Source of the DNA: Protea cynaroides
Lineage: Eukaryota; Streptophyta; Magnoliopsida; Proteales; Proteaceae
NCBI GenBank assembly: GCA_028583415.1
Contig: CM053265.1
Coordinates: forward strand, 33,130,794-33,194,793
Direction: 5' to 3'
DNA length: 64,000 bases
Part shown: positions 34,056 to 45,923 of the stretch, piece after piece
How the letters are laid out: each line of letters opens with the position of its first letter
How positions within the stretch are numbered: the stretch's first letter is position 1
Made by a program: the position numbers and the translations under genes
The notes under the pieces: model-generated
Databases searched by the model: none
Seen by the model: the letters and a program-made list of their open reading frames with translations, nothing else
Told to the model about the DNA's origin: nothing

Positions 34056-35555
34056 CATGTCTCTCGTCTCTCGTCTCTTTATCTCTCTCTTTCTACTTCT
34101 CTCTCTCTCTCCCTCTCTCTCTCTTTCAACTTCTCTCTCTCTCTCACTCTCTTCTCTCTCTCTTTCTACTTCTCCCTCTTTCTACTTCCCTCTCTATCTC
34201 CCCCTTTCTAGTCTTTCTCTACTTTTCTCTTGCCCTCTCTTTTTTCTTCTCTCTCTCTTTTTATCTCTCTACTTCTCTCTCTTTTTTCTCTCTCTTTCTT
34301 CTCACTCTCTCCCTTTCTCTCTCTCTCTCTCTCTTTTTCTCTCTCATTACACTTCTCTCTCTTTCTACTTCTCTCTCTTTCTCACTCTCTACCTCTCTCA
34401 CTCTCTCTTTCTCTTTCTACTCGCTCTCTCCCCCTCTTTCACTCTCTCTCACACTCTATTTCTCCCTCTCCTTCTACCTCTCTCACTTTATCTATCTACT
34501 TCTCTTACTTTCTCTCTCTCCCCTCTCTCTCTCTCTTTGTCTCTGTCTCTCTCTCTCTCTCTTTCCACATCATTCTCTCCATATCACTCTCTCCATCTCT
34601 CTCTTTTTCTTCAACTCTCTATTTCAACTCCCCTCTCTTTCTTTCACTCTCTTCCTCTCTTTCTCTTTCTACTTCTCTTACTTTCTCACTCCCTACTTCT
34701 CCCTCTCTCTCACTCATTCAACTTAACTCTCTCTTTCTCCCTTTATTTCTCTCCCTTTTTCTCTCTCTACTTCTCTCTATCTCTCTCTTTTTCTCTTTCA
34801 TACATATGATCTCTTTCTCTCTTTCTCTTTCTATTTTTCTCTCTCAACTTCTCTCTCACTCTTACTCTCTACTTCTCTCGCTTTTGTTCTATCTTTATCT
34901 CTCTCTCTCTCTCTATCTCTATCTATACTTAGCTCACTTTCTATTTCTCTCTCCATCTACTCTCTCTCCCTCTTTCTACTACTCTCTCCCTCTTCTCTTT
35001 CTCTCTCTCTACATAGCTCTTTTTCTCTTTCTCTCTCCTTCTCTATCTCTCTTTTTACTATCTCTCACACACTTTCTCTTTCTCTCTTTCTCACTCTCTT
35101 CATGTCTCTCTATTTCTACTTCTTTCTCTCTACTCTCTCTCCCTCCCTTTCTCTTTCTCTCTCTCCTTCTCTCTATCTTTCTACTTCTACCTCTCTCTTT
35201 CTCTCTCCACCTTTCTCTCACTCTCTCTACTTCTACTTCTCACTCTCTTTCTCTACCTCCCTCTCTCCTTTCACTCTCTTTCTTTTCTCTATCCCCCTTT
35301 GTTTCTCTCTCTCTCTCTTTCTACTTTTCTCTCTCTTAGCCCTCTTTCAACTTCTCTCTCTTTCCCACACTCTACTCTCTCTCTCCCTCTCTCTTTGTAC
35401 TTATCTCTCTCTACCTCTCATTCTCTATCTCCACTTCTCCCTTTCTATCTCTCTCTTCACTTCATTCCCTCTCTCTCTCTCTCATTCACCTTCCCTCTCT
35501 CTCACTCTTTTCTTCTCTTTCTCTCCTTTCTCTCGTTCCACTATCTCTTGTTCTA

Positions 35556-35590
<35 letters not shown>

Positions 35591-35670
35591 CTACTTCTCT
35601 CTCTCCCTCTTTCTATATCTCATTATCTTTTTACATCTCCCTCTCTTCATATCTCTTTCTACTTTACTTT

Positions 35671-35705
<35 letters not shown>

Positions 35706-36657
35706 CCCTCTCTCCCTCTCTCTTTGCTCTTTTTCTACTCTCTCTCTTTCTCTTACTCCCTTTCCCCCTTCTCTCTCTCTACTTCTCTCTCTCTCTCTTT
35801 CTCTTTCTCCGTCTCTTTTTACTTCTCACTCTCTCTTTTTTTAATTTCTATCCTTCTCTCTCCCTTTTCTACTTCTCTCTCTCTCTCTCTTTCTCCTCTC
35901 TCTTTTCCTTTCTCTCTCTTTTTACTTCACCCTCTTTCTCTCTCATCTCTCTTTCCATTTTACATTCTCTCTCTATCTCGATCTCTTTCATTCTCCCTCT
36001 CTTTTTCTTTCTCTCTCTCCTCTCTCTCTCTCCCTCTATCTCCTTCTCTCTCTCTTTATTTTCTCTCTATTTCTTTCTACTTCTCCCTCGCTCTTGCTTT
36101 CTCTCTCGCTCTCTTTCTACTTCCCTCTCTCTCTCTCCCACTCTCTCTACATCTCTTTCTCTCTATCCCTTTCTCTCTATCTCTACTTCACTCTCTTTCT
36201 CTTTCTCCCTCTCTTTTCTACTCCTCTCTCTCTCCCTTATTCTCCCACTCTCACTACTTCTCTCTCTCTCTCTCTTTCAACTTCTCTCTCTCGCTCTTTC
36301 CCTCTCAACTTCTCCTTCTCAACCTCTCCCTCTTTTTACTTCTCTCTCTCCCTACTTCACTTTCCCTCTCTCTCTTTATCTCATTCTTTCAGACTCACTT
36401 CCTCTCTCGCTCTCTCTTTCAATATCTTTCTTTACTACTCTGTCTCTCTCTCTACTTCTCTTTCTCCTTTTCTACTTCTCTCCCTCTCTCTCCACTTCTC
36501 TCTCTCTCTTTCTCACTTTCTCTTTCTTATCCCTCTCGTTATCTCTCTATTCAACTTCTATCTCTTTAATTCTCTCTCTACATCTCTCTCTCTCTCTTTA
36601 TCTCTTATCTCTTTCTACTTCTCTTTCTCTCTCTCTTTCTTTCTACTTCTATCTCTC

Positions 36658-36695
<38 letters not shown>

Positions 36696-37859
36696 TCTCT
36701 CTCTCTCTTTCTACTTCTCTCTCTCTTTTTCTCTCTACTTCTCCCCTACTCTCTCTTTTTCGACTTCTCTCTCTTTCTTTAGTTCTCTACTTCTCTCTCC
36801 CTCCCTTTTCTTTCCCTCTTTCTTCTCTCTCCCCTCCCTTTCCCTCTCTCTCACTCTTTCTACTTCTCTCTCTCTCTCATTCTATTTCTCTCTCATTCTC
36901 ACTCACTACTTCTCTCACTCTCTCGTTCTCTTTCTACTCTCCCTCTCTCTCTTTCTCTCTCCCTTTTCTCGCTCTCCCACTCTCACTTTATCCCTTTCTT
37001 TCAACCTCACTCTCTTTACCATTCTACTACATTCTTTTTCTCTCTTTGTCACTCTCACTCACTCTCCCTCTCTCTGTTTACTTCTTTCTCTATTCTTATC
37101 TCTCTGTCTCTCTCTCTTTTTCTCCCTCTGTCTATTTCAACTTCTCTCTTTCCTTCACTCTCAACTTCTCTCTCTCTATTTTTCTTTTTACTTCTCTCAC
37201 ATTCTCACTCCCTACTTCTCTCTCTCTCTATCTCTCTCATTCTCTCTCTCACACATACTATCTCTTTATCTCTCTCTCTTTCTACTTTTCTCTTTCTACT
37301 TCCCTCTCACCCACTATCTACTTCTCTCTCTCCCTTTCTCTCTCTATCTCACTCTTTCTCTCTCTATCTCACTCTTTCACTCTCTATCTCACTCTCTCTC
37401 TCTCTCTATATATATCTCTATCTCTACATAGCTCACTTTCTCTTACTCTATCTCCCTCTTTCTACTGCTCTCTCCCTCTCTCTCTACTTAGCTCTCTTTC
37501 TTTTTCTCTCTCATCTTCTTCTCTATGTCTCTTTTTAATCTCTCTCTCTCCCTCTCTCTATATCTCTTTCTCTCTCTCTCTATCACTCTCTCTTTCCACT
37601 TCTCTCAACATTTCACTCGCTCTCTCTCTTTCTACTTCACACTCTCTCTCACCCTCTGTTTCTCTCTCTCTTTCTACTTCTCTCTCTCTTACTTTCTACT
37701 TCACTATCTTTCTTATTCTCTACTTCTCTCTCTCTCTCTGCCTCACTCTTTCTTCTTCTCTCTCTACCACTCATTCTCTCTCTCTACTTTTCTCCCTCTC
37801 TCTCTTTCTCTTCATCTTCTTTTTCTCCCTCACTCTGGTTCCCTCTCTCTCACTTACTA

Positions 37860-40161
37860 TGTCACACCCCAATTCCGCACTGTTCAGAATGGTGTGATGA
37901 ACCGCTAGCAAACCAATGGTTCAACCAGGATCTCAAGTAGGCTATATCCGTGTTATCCAAACTTCCACACATCCATAATCAAAATTATAGTAAATACACA
38001 ATAGCGAAAATCTTATAATAAAATGAACTGAGAATCTACTGTGATATAAATATTAAATAGCAAATTATTTTGTATCAACTAGGACATAAATAATTATAAA
38101 ATACATGCCTTTATTAAATTCAAATAAAGAAACCTAAGAAAAATCTAATCGAATACACATGAGTTGCACTTGCAAGAGGAGTCATGTGTATCTACTTCAG
38201 CTTCAGCTTCCATCGCCGCCACGTTCCCGTATGCTGGAGCATTCATATAATCTTCAACCGTATAACCTGCATCATCAACTAAAAATATTCGACGTCGAGG
38301 GGTGAGTACATATCATGGCTCAGTGAGTAGACAAAACAATGCAACAATACATATGCATGCAATCAATTCATATCTTTGTTCTGGTTTATAGTTTGCAATG
38401 CGCAATAAAAAGGTTGGGTGGTCAAAGGTTAACGTTTATTAACCCCGCCTCTATACACAGGGTGTGGAAGTCCGCCCGAAGGTTAACGTTTATCGTCGTC
38501 CCCATCCACCCTAATCATGACATTATACAACAAAGGTTAACGTTTATTGCTATATAATACCATACCAACACGTAAGCCCCTGTTAGCGAGGGCTTGCAAA
38601 CTAGGCTCGCAACTAACCAATCCTAATGCCAAACAGTGTATCCAAGGCCTCACCCCAGCATCCCTCATAATGTCCATAGAGATAGAGCTAAGGCCCCCCG
38701 GTAGAGTCAGAGAATACAAGGACCGAGACCACCTCCCCTGATACTCTATGACATAATAGTTCTGCTAAAGTAATGGCGATACGACGATGCTAATGCACAA
38801 GACATGAGTTAGAGATAGAGCTAAAGTGCTAAGACCCGCCAAAGGATAACGTTTATTGACGTTCTCATCAAACCTCCCCTGATACTCGCTCGCATCAAGT
38901 ACACCAACCACACACATACAATCACATGCCTAATCCTATCATCATCATCATCATCATGTTATAAACAATAAAATAAATATTCATGAACAAATAATAGAAA
39001 TATTGGATGACATATTGTATGCACATTACAAACATATTCGCATAGAATCAAGCATGGCATTGGACTCAATAAAATAGAAAATAGTTTGTTATTAACCAAT
39101 TAGTTTAGAGTTCTGTTTCCTCACCTTAGCTTGCTAACAGATACTTTTCCAAGCTTTATAATCACCTTTATATTGTTATTGTATTGCTAGAAGACCTAAC
39201 AAGTCGATAGAATTTAATTAGAATTAATTCTGAATTTAAAAACTATTCCGTTAATTGAGGGTCGGAGGTAGGGTCGGAGTCCTGATCGACCCTGGGTGTG
39301 ACCCTCCCCAAACTCTCAACTTCCCGTACACTGAGGGTCGATGGTCAGGATCACCTAGGGTCGGATGGTCATCGACCCTCGGTGCGACCCTCGGTGCACT
39401 TTGGTCCAATTCCCTCTTTTAGTCCATTCTTCATGCTTGGGATCCTATGGCTTGCTCCTACATTCCATTTTACATTCATTCCATGGTCTGAAACCATGTA
39501 TAATCCACCTAGATAGCTTTCATGTAATCCCCCATGGATTCCCACGAAAAATCTAACCATGGGTTGATGGTTTGGGTTTCTCCGAGATCAAAATCTCATC
39601 AATATCTAACCTAAGGTCTGTAGAAACTCGTGGAATTAGTATCCATACCTGAGAAGAATACTCCTTCTCTCCAACTCTACTCTTTTGGCTAAATTCTCTT
39701 CCTTGCTTCTCTTCTTCCTCTTTTCCTTCTCTTCTCTTTCTCTCAATTCAATTAGGGTTGTGAAAAGAGTGAAAGAGGCTAAGGGACGTCCTTTAAATAG
39801 AGTAGGAACATCCTAAATAAGTTCCATTGAGATTAGGAAAGAATCCCAATCGAAAATTAGGAAATTTTCTAATTTCTATTTCTTACGGTAATGAGGGTCG
39901 ATGGGAGGGTCGATGATCCCGTCGACCCTGGGGTTCAAGATGTTCGACCCTCCCTTCAAAATTGAGGGTCTTATTTTCTGTTTTGGGAGGTCCGACCCTG
40001 GTTAGCTGGGTATGTGACCCTCCTTCAAATTAAGTGTTTTTGGGTCGATTTGATACCTGGGATCTCGATCTCCTTTACGCCCTTGGTCCATTTGACTCGA
40101 CCATGATGGGTAAACTTGGTTCAAGGTCGTAAGACCGGGTTAGATTGACACGGGTCTTACA
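37860..40161 (-). repeat. 3' LTR, element C
   Basis: 2302 bp, TGTCACACCCC...GGGTCTTACA on the plus strand; pairs with 47509-49814. TATA/GACGTC core at 39784-39800; (ATC)6 near 38937; AAGGTTAACGTTTATT words near 38426, 38480, 38533 and 38840. Confidence 0.94.
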
Positions 40162-41816
40162 ACTCCGCCTACTTATAAAAATTTCATCCTCGAAATTGTA
40201 CGTACCTTCTGAATCAAATAAGTGAGGGTATTGCTTCCGTATCGCATTTTCTTCTTCCCATGTAATTTCTTCCATGTCCCTACTTTTCCATGTGACCTTA
40301 ACATAATAGATATCTCGGTTGCATAGACGTTGAACCTTTCGGCTGGTGATTTCTGTTGGTGTTACTTCAAATGTCAAATCATCAGTCAAATCTGGTAAAT
40401 CTACTGTCAACACGTGCGTTGGATCCTTGACATACTTCTTCAATAGGGAAATGTGAAATACGTCATGCACACTCGACATAGATGGTGGTAGTGCTAACTG
40501 ATAAGCCACTTTACCACGCTTAGCTAGAATCTCATATGGCCCGACATATCTTGGACTTAGTTTCCCTTTCTGTCCGAACATTTTCAATCCTCGCATAGGC
40601 GATACCTTCAAAAATAATTTATCACCTACGGCAAACTCCAGATCTCTGCGTCCAGTATCTGCATATTGCTTCTGACGATTCTGAGCTGTTCTTACTCTTT
40701 CCTTGATAATGTCAACCACTCGGCAAGTCTCTTCAACAAATTCTGGCCCAACAACACTACGTTCTCCAACTTCATTCCAAAACAAAGGAGTTCAACACTT
40801 TCTGCCATACAGTGCCTCATAAGGTGACATCTGTATAGTAGCCTGGTAGGTATTGTTTTAAGCGAACTCGATCAACGGTAACTTTTCATCCCATGATCCT
40901 TTGAAATCAATTACACATGCTCGTAGCATATCTTCTAGAATCTGAATTGTACGCTCTGACTGTTCGTCTGTCTGTGGGTGGAATGAAGTACTGAACTTCA
41001 ATGTTGTACCCAAAGCCTTTTGCAATCCTTCCCAAAACTTGGAAGTAAATCATGGATCTCTATCAGACACAATGCTTTCTGGAACAGCATGTAATCGAAC
41101 AATATTATCACATACAGCCTTGCTAACCTCTCCAATGTATACTGAGGTCATATCAGTATGAAGCGAGCTATTTTAGCCAGACGGTCCACAATCACCCATA
41201 CTGCGTCAACTACTCGAGGAGTCAGTGGTAGTCCCATGACGAAGTCCATTGTGATGCAGTCCCATTTCCATGCGGGTTCCGGTAATGGCTGTAACAGTCC
41301 TGCGGCTCTTTATCGTTCAGCCTTTACTTTTTGACAATTTAGGCATTGAGACACGAACTTGGCTACATCTGCTTTCATTCCCCTCCACCAATATAGTTTC
41401 TTTAGATCATGATAGATTTTTGTACTTCCAGGATGTATCGAATAGATGGTGGTATGGGCTTCTTTCATCAGTCGTTGTCTAATGTCCATATTTTCTGTTT
41501 CAGGTACACATATTCATCCTTTGTATTTCAGTACTTTCTTTTCGTCCAAGGTGAACTCAGGATTAGTCCTACCTTTCTCGATATCTTCTTGTACTGTTCT
41601 CAGATAAGGATCTGATTTGATAGCTACCTTCACTTCATCCATTATGTCCGGTATAATCTTCAATGCAGCGAATATGTTTGAAAACCGATGAATGAAACCT
41701 TGGTTGGCTGACTCATCCGTTGCGTCTATTACATATTGCTCATTGCCGTGATTGAATACCATTTTGGTAGTACACATTGTTGTAGTTGTGCTAACCTCTC
41801 CTTGCGATTTTATCAT
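40075..41816 (-). pseudogene. Integrase with chromodomain-like C-terminus, element C (broken)
   Basis: Linker (41816 to 41514) is open. The zinc module and core (about 41500-40790) are readable but interrupted by several stops and small deletions, including a TGA in place of the Arg after VSDRDP at the same codon as in B. The C-terminal part, 40785 to 40075, is open: RQKQYADTGRRDLEF, GPYEILAKRGKVAYQ, SVHDVFHISLLKKYV, and the chromodomain-like EVTPTEITSRKVQRL...WEEENAIRKQYPHLF. Because the polypurine tract is one base shorter than in B, the frame continues about 28 codons into the 3' LTR. Confidence 0.88.
40162..40174 (-). promoter_or_regulatory. Polypurine tract, element C (interrupted)
   Basis: Minus strand AAGTAGGCGGAGT before the 3' LTR. 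A C interrupts the G run that is unbroken in B, perhaps from later mutation. Confidence 0.75.
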
Positions 41817-42993
41817 TGCTTTTTGGCTTAACGCATCCGCTACTACGTTCGCTTTTCCCGGATGATACTGGATATCACAATCATAGTCTTTCAATAGTTC
41901 CAACCATCTTCTTTGTCTCATATTCAATTCCTTCTGATTAAGTAGATAAGTAAGACTTTTATGGTCTGACTTAATCTAGAATTTCTCTCTGTATTGGTAA
42001 TGTCTCCATATCTTGACAGCATGCACTACTGCCGCTAGCTCCAGATCATGAGTGGGATAATTTTTCTCATGTATCTTCAACTGTCTCGTGGCATAAGCAA
42101 TTACTTGCTCTCCTTGCATAAGCACACATCTCAGTCCCAGTCCCGACGCATCAGTGTATAGAGTAAATGTCTGTCCTAGAACGAGAATAGTCAAAATCGG
42201 AGCGGATATCAATCTGGTCTTCAGCGTTTGGAAACTCTTCTCACATTTATCGGTCACACAACTTTTCACCTTTCTTAGTCAAACTGGTGAGAGGTACGGC
42301 AATCCGGGAATAGTCTTCTACAAATCTCCGATAATAACCAGCTAGACCCAGAAAACTTCTAATTTCTGAAACGCTCTTTGGTGCTTCCCACTTTACAATA
42401 GCCTCGATCTTGCTGGGGTCAACTTTGATTCCTTCAGCGGATACTACATGGCCTAAGAAGGCGACTTCACTTAGCCAAAACTCACACTTTGAAAATTTGG
42501 CATATAGCTTCTCTTTCCTTAAACGCTGTAGGGCAGCATTTAGGTTCTTGATATGAGTTTCTTTGTCCTTGGAGTATACCAATATATCATCAATAAATAC
42601 TATAACCGACGTATCCAACATGTCGTGGAAAACCCTGTTCATTAGTTCCATAAAAGTTGCTGGTGTGTTCGTTAATCCAAAAGACATGACCAAGAACTCG
42701 TAATGTCCGTATCTGGTCCTGAAAGCTGTCTTAGGAATATCACCATCTTTAATCGTCAATTGATGATAGCCCAATCGAAGGTCGATCTAAGAAAATACCT
42801 TTGCTCCTTGCAACTGATCGAACAAGTCATCGATCCGTGGTAGTGGGTATCGATTCTTGATTGTCAGTTTATTCAACTCTCGATAGTCGATGCATAATCG
42901 AACACTACCGTCCTTCTTCTTCACGAATAACACCGGCGCTCCCCATGGTGATAAACTGGGTCGAATATAACCCTTGTCCAATAGTTCTTGTAG
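41817..42993 (-). pseudogene. Reverse transcriptase and RNase H, element C (broken)
   Basis: RT N-terminal part 42981 to 42787 (VKKKDGSVRLCIDYRELN) ends at a stop just before the IDLR motif, where Lys is expected (TAG). The palm, 42774 to 42247, carries FIDDILVYS near 42590 and FLGLAGYYRRF. A base loss near 42255 shifts into RNase H (42269 to 41976), which has YTDASGLGL but a stop near 41976. The end (41927 to 41817) has YHPGKANVVADAL. Non-functional. Confidence 0.9.
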
Positions 42994-43655
42994 TTATACT
43001 TTCAGTTCCTTCAGTTCCGTAAGAGCCATTCAATAAGGTGCTTTTGATATGGGTGCGGCTCCAGGTACAAGATCTATCACAAACTCTGTGGCTCGGTCGG
43101 GTGGTAAACCTGGTAGTTTCTCCAGAAATACATCGGGATAGTCCCACACGACTTCAATATCTTCCATTTGTGGTGCTACCTTGGTTAGGTCGACCACAGA
43201 TACTAGATACCCGACTGCCCCCCCGACTGCCCCCTTCTCGAGGCACTTCTTAGCCTTTAGTGCTGAGAGTATGAGCTTGTGTCTACGAGGAAGTTTGGTT
43301 CCCGTAAAACTAAATTCTGTTGCTGCTTGGTCTTTAAATGTTAGCTTCTTTTCGGCGCATAGTAGGTTCGCAGAATGCCGAGCTAACCAGTCCATTCCCA
43401 AGATGGCATCAAAGTTTGCCATCTCAAGTTGTATCAAGGTTGCATCTAAGGTTTTCTCACCAATGCGGACTGGACATGGTCCATATCCTTTTTCTAATTC
43501 CACTTCTAACCCCATCGGTGACCGTACAAGTAATTTGTAGTCTAATGTTTTGATGGGTAAGTTTATCTTCTTTCCGAATGACACAAATATAAATGAATGA
43601 GTAGCTCCTGAATCAAAGAGTACTCTAGCTAGTGCGACATTTATAGGTATGGTAC
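42994..43655 (-). pseudogene. Aspartic protease and PR-RT linker, element C
   Basis: Active-site LFDSGATHSF is intact near 43595-43625. The open stretch 43584 to 43030 has ILGMDWLARHSANLL and FLEKLPGLPPDRATEF. There is a short in-frame duplication near 43215-43235 (CCCGACTGCC twice), giving GAVGGAVG. A stop after SKAPY (near 43030) and another near 42994 separate it from RT. Confidence 0.88.
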
Positions 43656-43726
43656 CTGTGATTTATTTTAACTTAGTCTACATGCTCACACAATGTAATT
43701 ACAACTTCAAAAAGTTTCAGTCATAC
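43656..43726 (-). other. Candidate small intron between gag and protease, element C (71 nt)
   Basis: Minus strand begins GTATGACTG and ends AAATCACAG, as in A and B. Holds the TGA that ends gag (codons ETF then stop) and several other stops. Lengths of 69, 70 and 71 nt at the same site each rejoin the flanking frames only when the whole segment is removed. Confidence 0.64.
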
Positions 43727-44968
43727 CTATGACCACATCGGGTGATGTGGCCGCATCCTCGGATGTAACAACATATACCCGTCCCTGATGGAGCTGCTTC
43801 TTGGGCTTAGGGCACTCCCTTGCCATATGTCCCGGTTGGATGCAGTTATAACACTTCGGACTTACAGAATTTGGCTGTGGCTGAGGTTGACTTACTGGAG
43901 TAGTCTTGGTTGCAGCATTAAAATTCTGAGGGCGGAAAGGCTTATATGTCTTGTTATTGCCTCCGTTATAAGAATTTGCAGCTGGCCTTTTGATACCCTG
44001 GTTCTGTGTGAAATAACCCTCCTTCTGGCTCGATTCAATAACTCGAGCTATTTGGACAGCTTCATTATAAATCTTCCTTTCTGAGCCCAGAACATGCTCT
44101 CTGATGCTTCCTCTCAGTCCCGTGACGAACCTACGGGTTTTGGTTTCTTCTTCCTGCATACTCAGCGGTGCGAAGAAAAACAGCTCTTCATAACGTTGTT
44201 GGTACGGATCCACTGACATCTGCCCCTGATATAGACTCAGAACTCCTTCTCCATAGAATCTCTGAAGCTTCATGGAAAATATTTCTCGAAGAAAGCTTCT
44301 TTATAAACAGCCCAAGTCAGTTGGGCGTGCTTGGTCAATAGATAGTCCTGGGTAGATTTCCACCAGTGATGTGCAACGCCTTTGAGCAAGAAGGTGGCAC
44401 ATAATACTTTTTCTTCCTCTGTAATAGTCATCATGAGGAAATTTCTCTCCATCTCGTCTATCCAGTGTGCTGACCATAATGGATCAGACGGCTTGCCATT
44501 AAATTCCCTAGGCTTTATCTTCAAAAATCTCTCCACCAATCGAGAGTGATCCAACTGATTTTGGGGATATGCCCCAAACATATGGGGTGGATACTGGTAA
44601 TTAACTTGAGTTGCTTCCGAAGCCTGTACTGTAATCTGTGCAGCAGGTTGTTGAGGTGTCTGAGGTGCTCGGTGGTTACCCACCGGTGCCGCACTAGCTT
44701 ATCCTGTCTGCATAGGTGTAGCTTGAGTGGCTTGGAACATAATACCCATCGCAACTTGCATCGGAGCCTGTGCGTGTTGCATCTATTGCAGCTATTGAGC
44801 CAGATTCATCACCAAGGTTGCTAGCTCTGGTGGTAAAGGTGGCAAATTTGTAGGGTTTGCCTGTTTTGGGTTACCCGGTGCATAATTATTTTCTTGACTG
44901 GTCTCCTCCAAGGGTGATGGTGGTGGAACTGCATTTCGGTTCTGTTGGGTTACCCTATGTCCAGACAT
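43727..44968 (-). pseudogene. Gag capsid/nucleocapsid, element C (broken)
   Basis: ATG at 44968-44966; codon 8 is CAA here, where A and B have TGA. Nonsense codons: TAG at 44792-44794, TAG at 44783-44785, TAA at 44699-44701. A one-base deletion near 44240 shifts the frame between FFEKYFP and LSLYQGQMSV. Zinc knuckle intact as CYNCIQPGHMAREC near 43805-43850. Core motifs FLKIKPREFNGKPSDP and FLLKGVAHHWW present. Confidence 0.9.
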
Positions 44969-45105
44969 AATTCCTTCTATGATTGGTGGTACCTGAAAAT
45001 TATCAAAATAGGTGAGAGGTCATTTATATTTCATGTAGGCATGCTAACCGATATAAAATTCCAATTCTAGCTCATTTTTAAAGAAAAATACTGTCTTTTC
45101 TATGC

Positions 45106-45318
45106 AGGGTCGATGGTGAGGGTCGATGGTATGTCCGACCCTCAGTATCCGACCCTGGGAATGACCTGTTCTTCCCGAGAGCTGAGGGTCGTTGTGAGGG
45201 TTGATGGGTGTCCCACCCTCAGTTCCGAGCCTTAGTTTTCTGTCAGATTCCCGAGAGCCGAGGGTAGATGGGAGGGTCGATTCGAAGGTCGATGGTTCTG
45301 GTCGAATTGTTTGACCCT
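45106..45318. repeat. GGGTCGA/TCCGACCC motif cluster in leader, element C
   Basis: Same arrangement as in B, with several words decayed (GGGTCGTTG, GGGTTGATGG, CCCACCCTC). Confidence 0.72.
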
Positions 45319-45475
45319 CAGACTAAAAATCAGATTTTTAAGATCCGATTTTGGATCATTAAATATTATTTCCCTCCCGTTTCGACTCGTCTCTCCCCTC
45401 TGAGTTGCTACAGTGCCACTCCACTATTTTTGGTCGGTTTGAGTCCGGGTTTCGATGTCCACGTCATCCATATAG

Positions 45476-45919
45476 GTATGCTCTCCCATTTTTACCTGTT
45501 TTTAGTTTTTCTTTTCTAGGTTTTTGTCCATTTAACTTGTATTTTTCAAATTAAACTTTTCCCAACCATAAAAATTCGATTTTTATTGGGGGATTTGGTT
45601 ATTGGTTTCTCGAGGAACGAAAGCGCTCAAAAATTTTTGAATTTCATCAGTTGGTTATCGAGAAACTTGATTTTTTTGCTCATTTGTCCTAATTTGTCGA
45701 AATTTTTTTGATTTCTTGAAATTTCTTCAAATTGTTCTTCGTGGTTTCCATTTCCCACTGTGTGAGTGTCGTAGGATGTATTGGACCCTAAGTAAGTCCT
45801 CCCGCCCACGTGTATGAGTGAAAAGTGAGGCTTTTGGACAACTTACATCGTTAAAATGCTAAATTTTTAGATTTTTATCCTACTAATCCCTTGTCACCCT
45901 TTCCCTTTCTTATCTGCAG
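45476..45919 (+). other. Candidate 5'-UTR intron of the plus-strand gene, element C
   Basis: Donor CATATAG|GTATGCTC, acceptor TTTCTTATCTGCAG four bases before the ATG at 45924. 444 nt. Confidence 0.6.
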
Positions 45920-45923
45920 GTAC

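Larger units (their letters stand above)
23218..37859 (+). repeat. CT-rich satellite array, block 2 (longest, 14.6 kb)
   Basis: Near-pure pyrimidine on the plus strand. It is organised, not random: the landmark ATAATATATATATGTC recurs at about 24924 (decayed), 30757 and 33027; AACTTATCGCCCTC at 25307, 31135 and 33406; CATGTCTCTCGTCTC at 25911 and 34056; TAGCTCACTTTCTATT-like words at 26901 and 34930. The last two pairs are 8145 and 8029 bases apart. Lack of purines removes stop codons, so very long Ser/Leu/Phe/Tyr ORFs arise by composition alone and are not called as genes. Confidence 0.94.

Noticed and set aside
35102..37897. A 931-codon plus-strand open frame rich in Ser, Leu, Phe and Tyr
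   Set aside because: Created by pyrimidine composition: all three stop codons need purines. No domain, and overlapping long frames exist in other frames of the same DNA.
38339..38741. Short ORFs inside LTRs, including ones recurring at 47987-48205
   Set aside because: They recur only because the LTRs are copies; frames are broken in other LTRs and hold no recognised domain.
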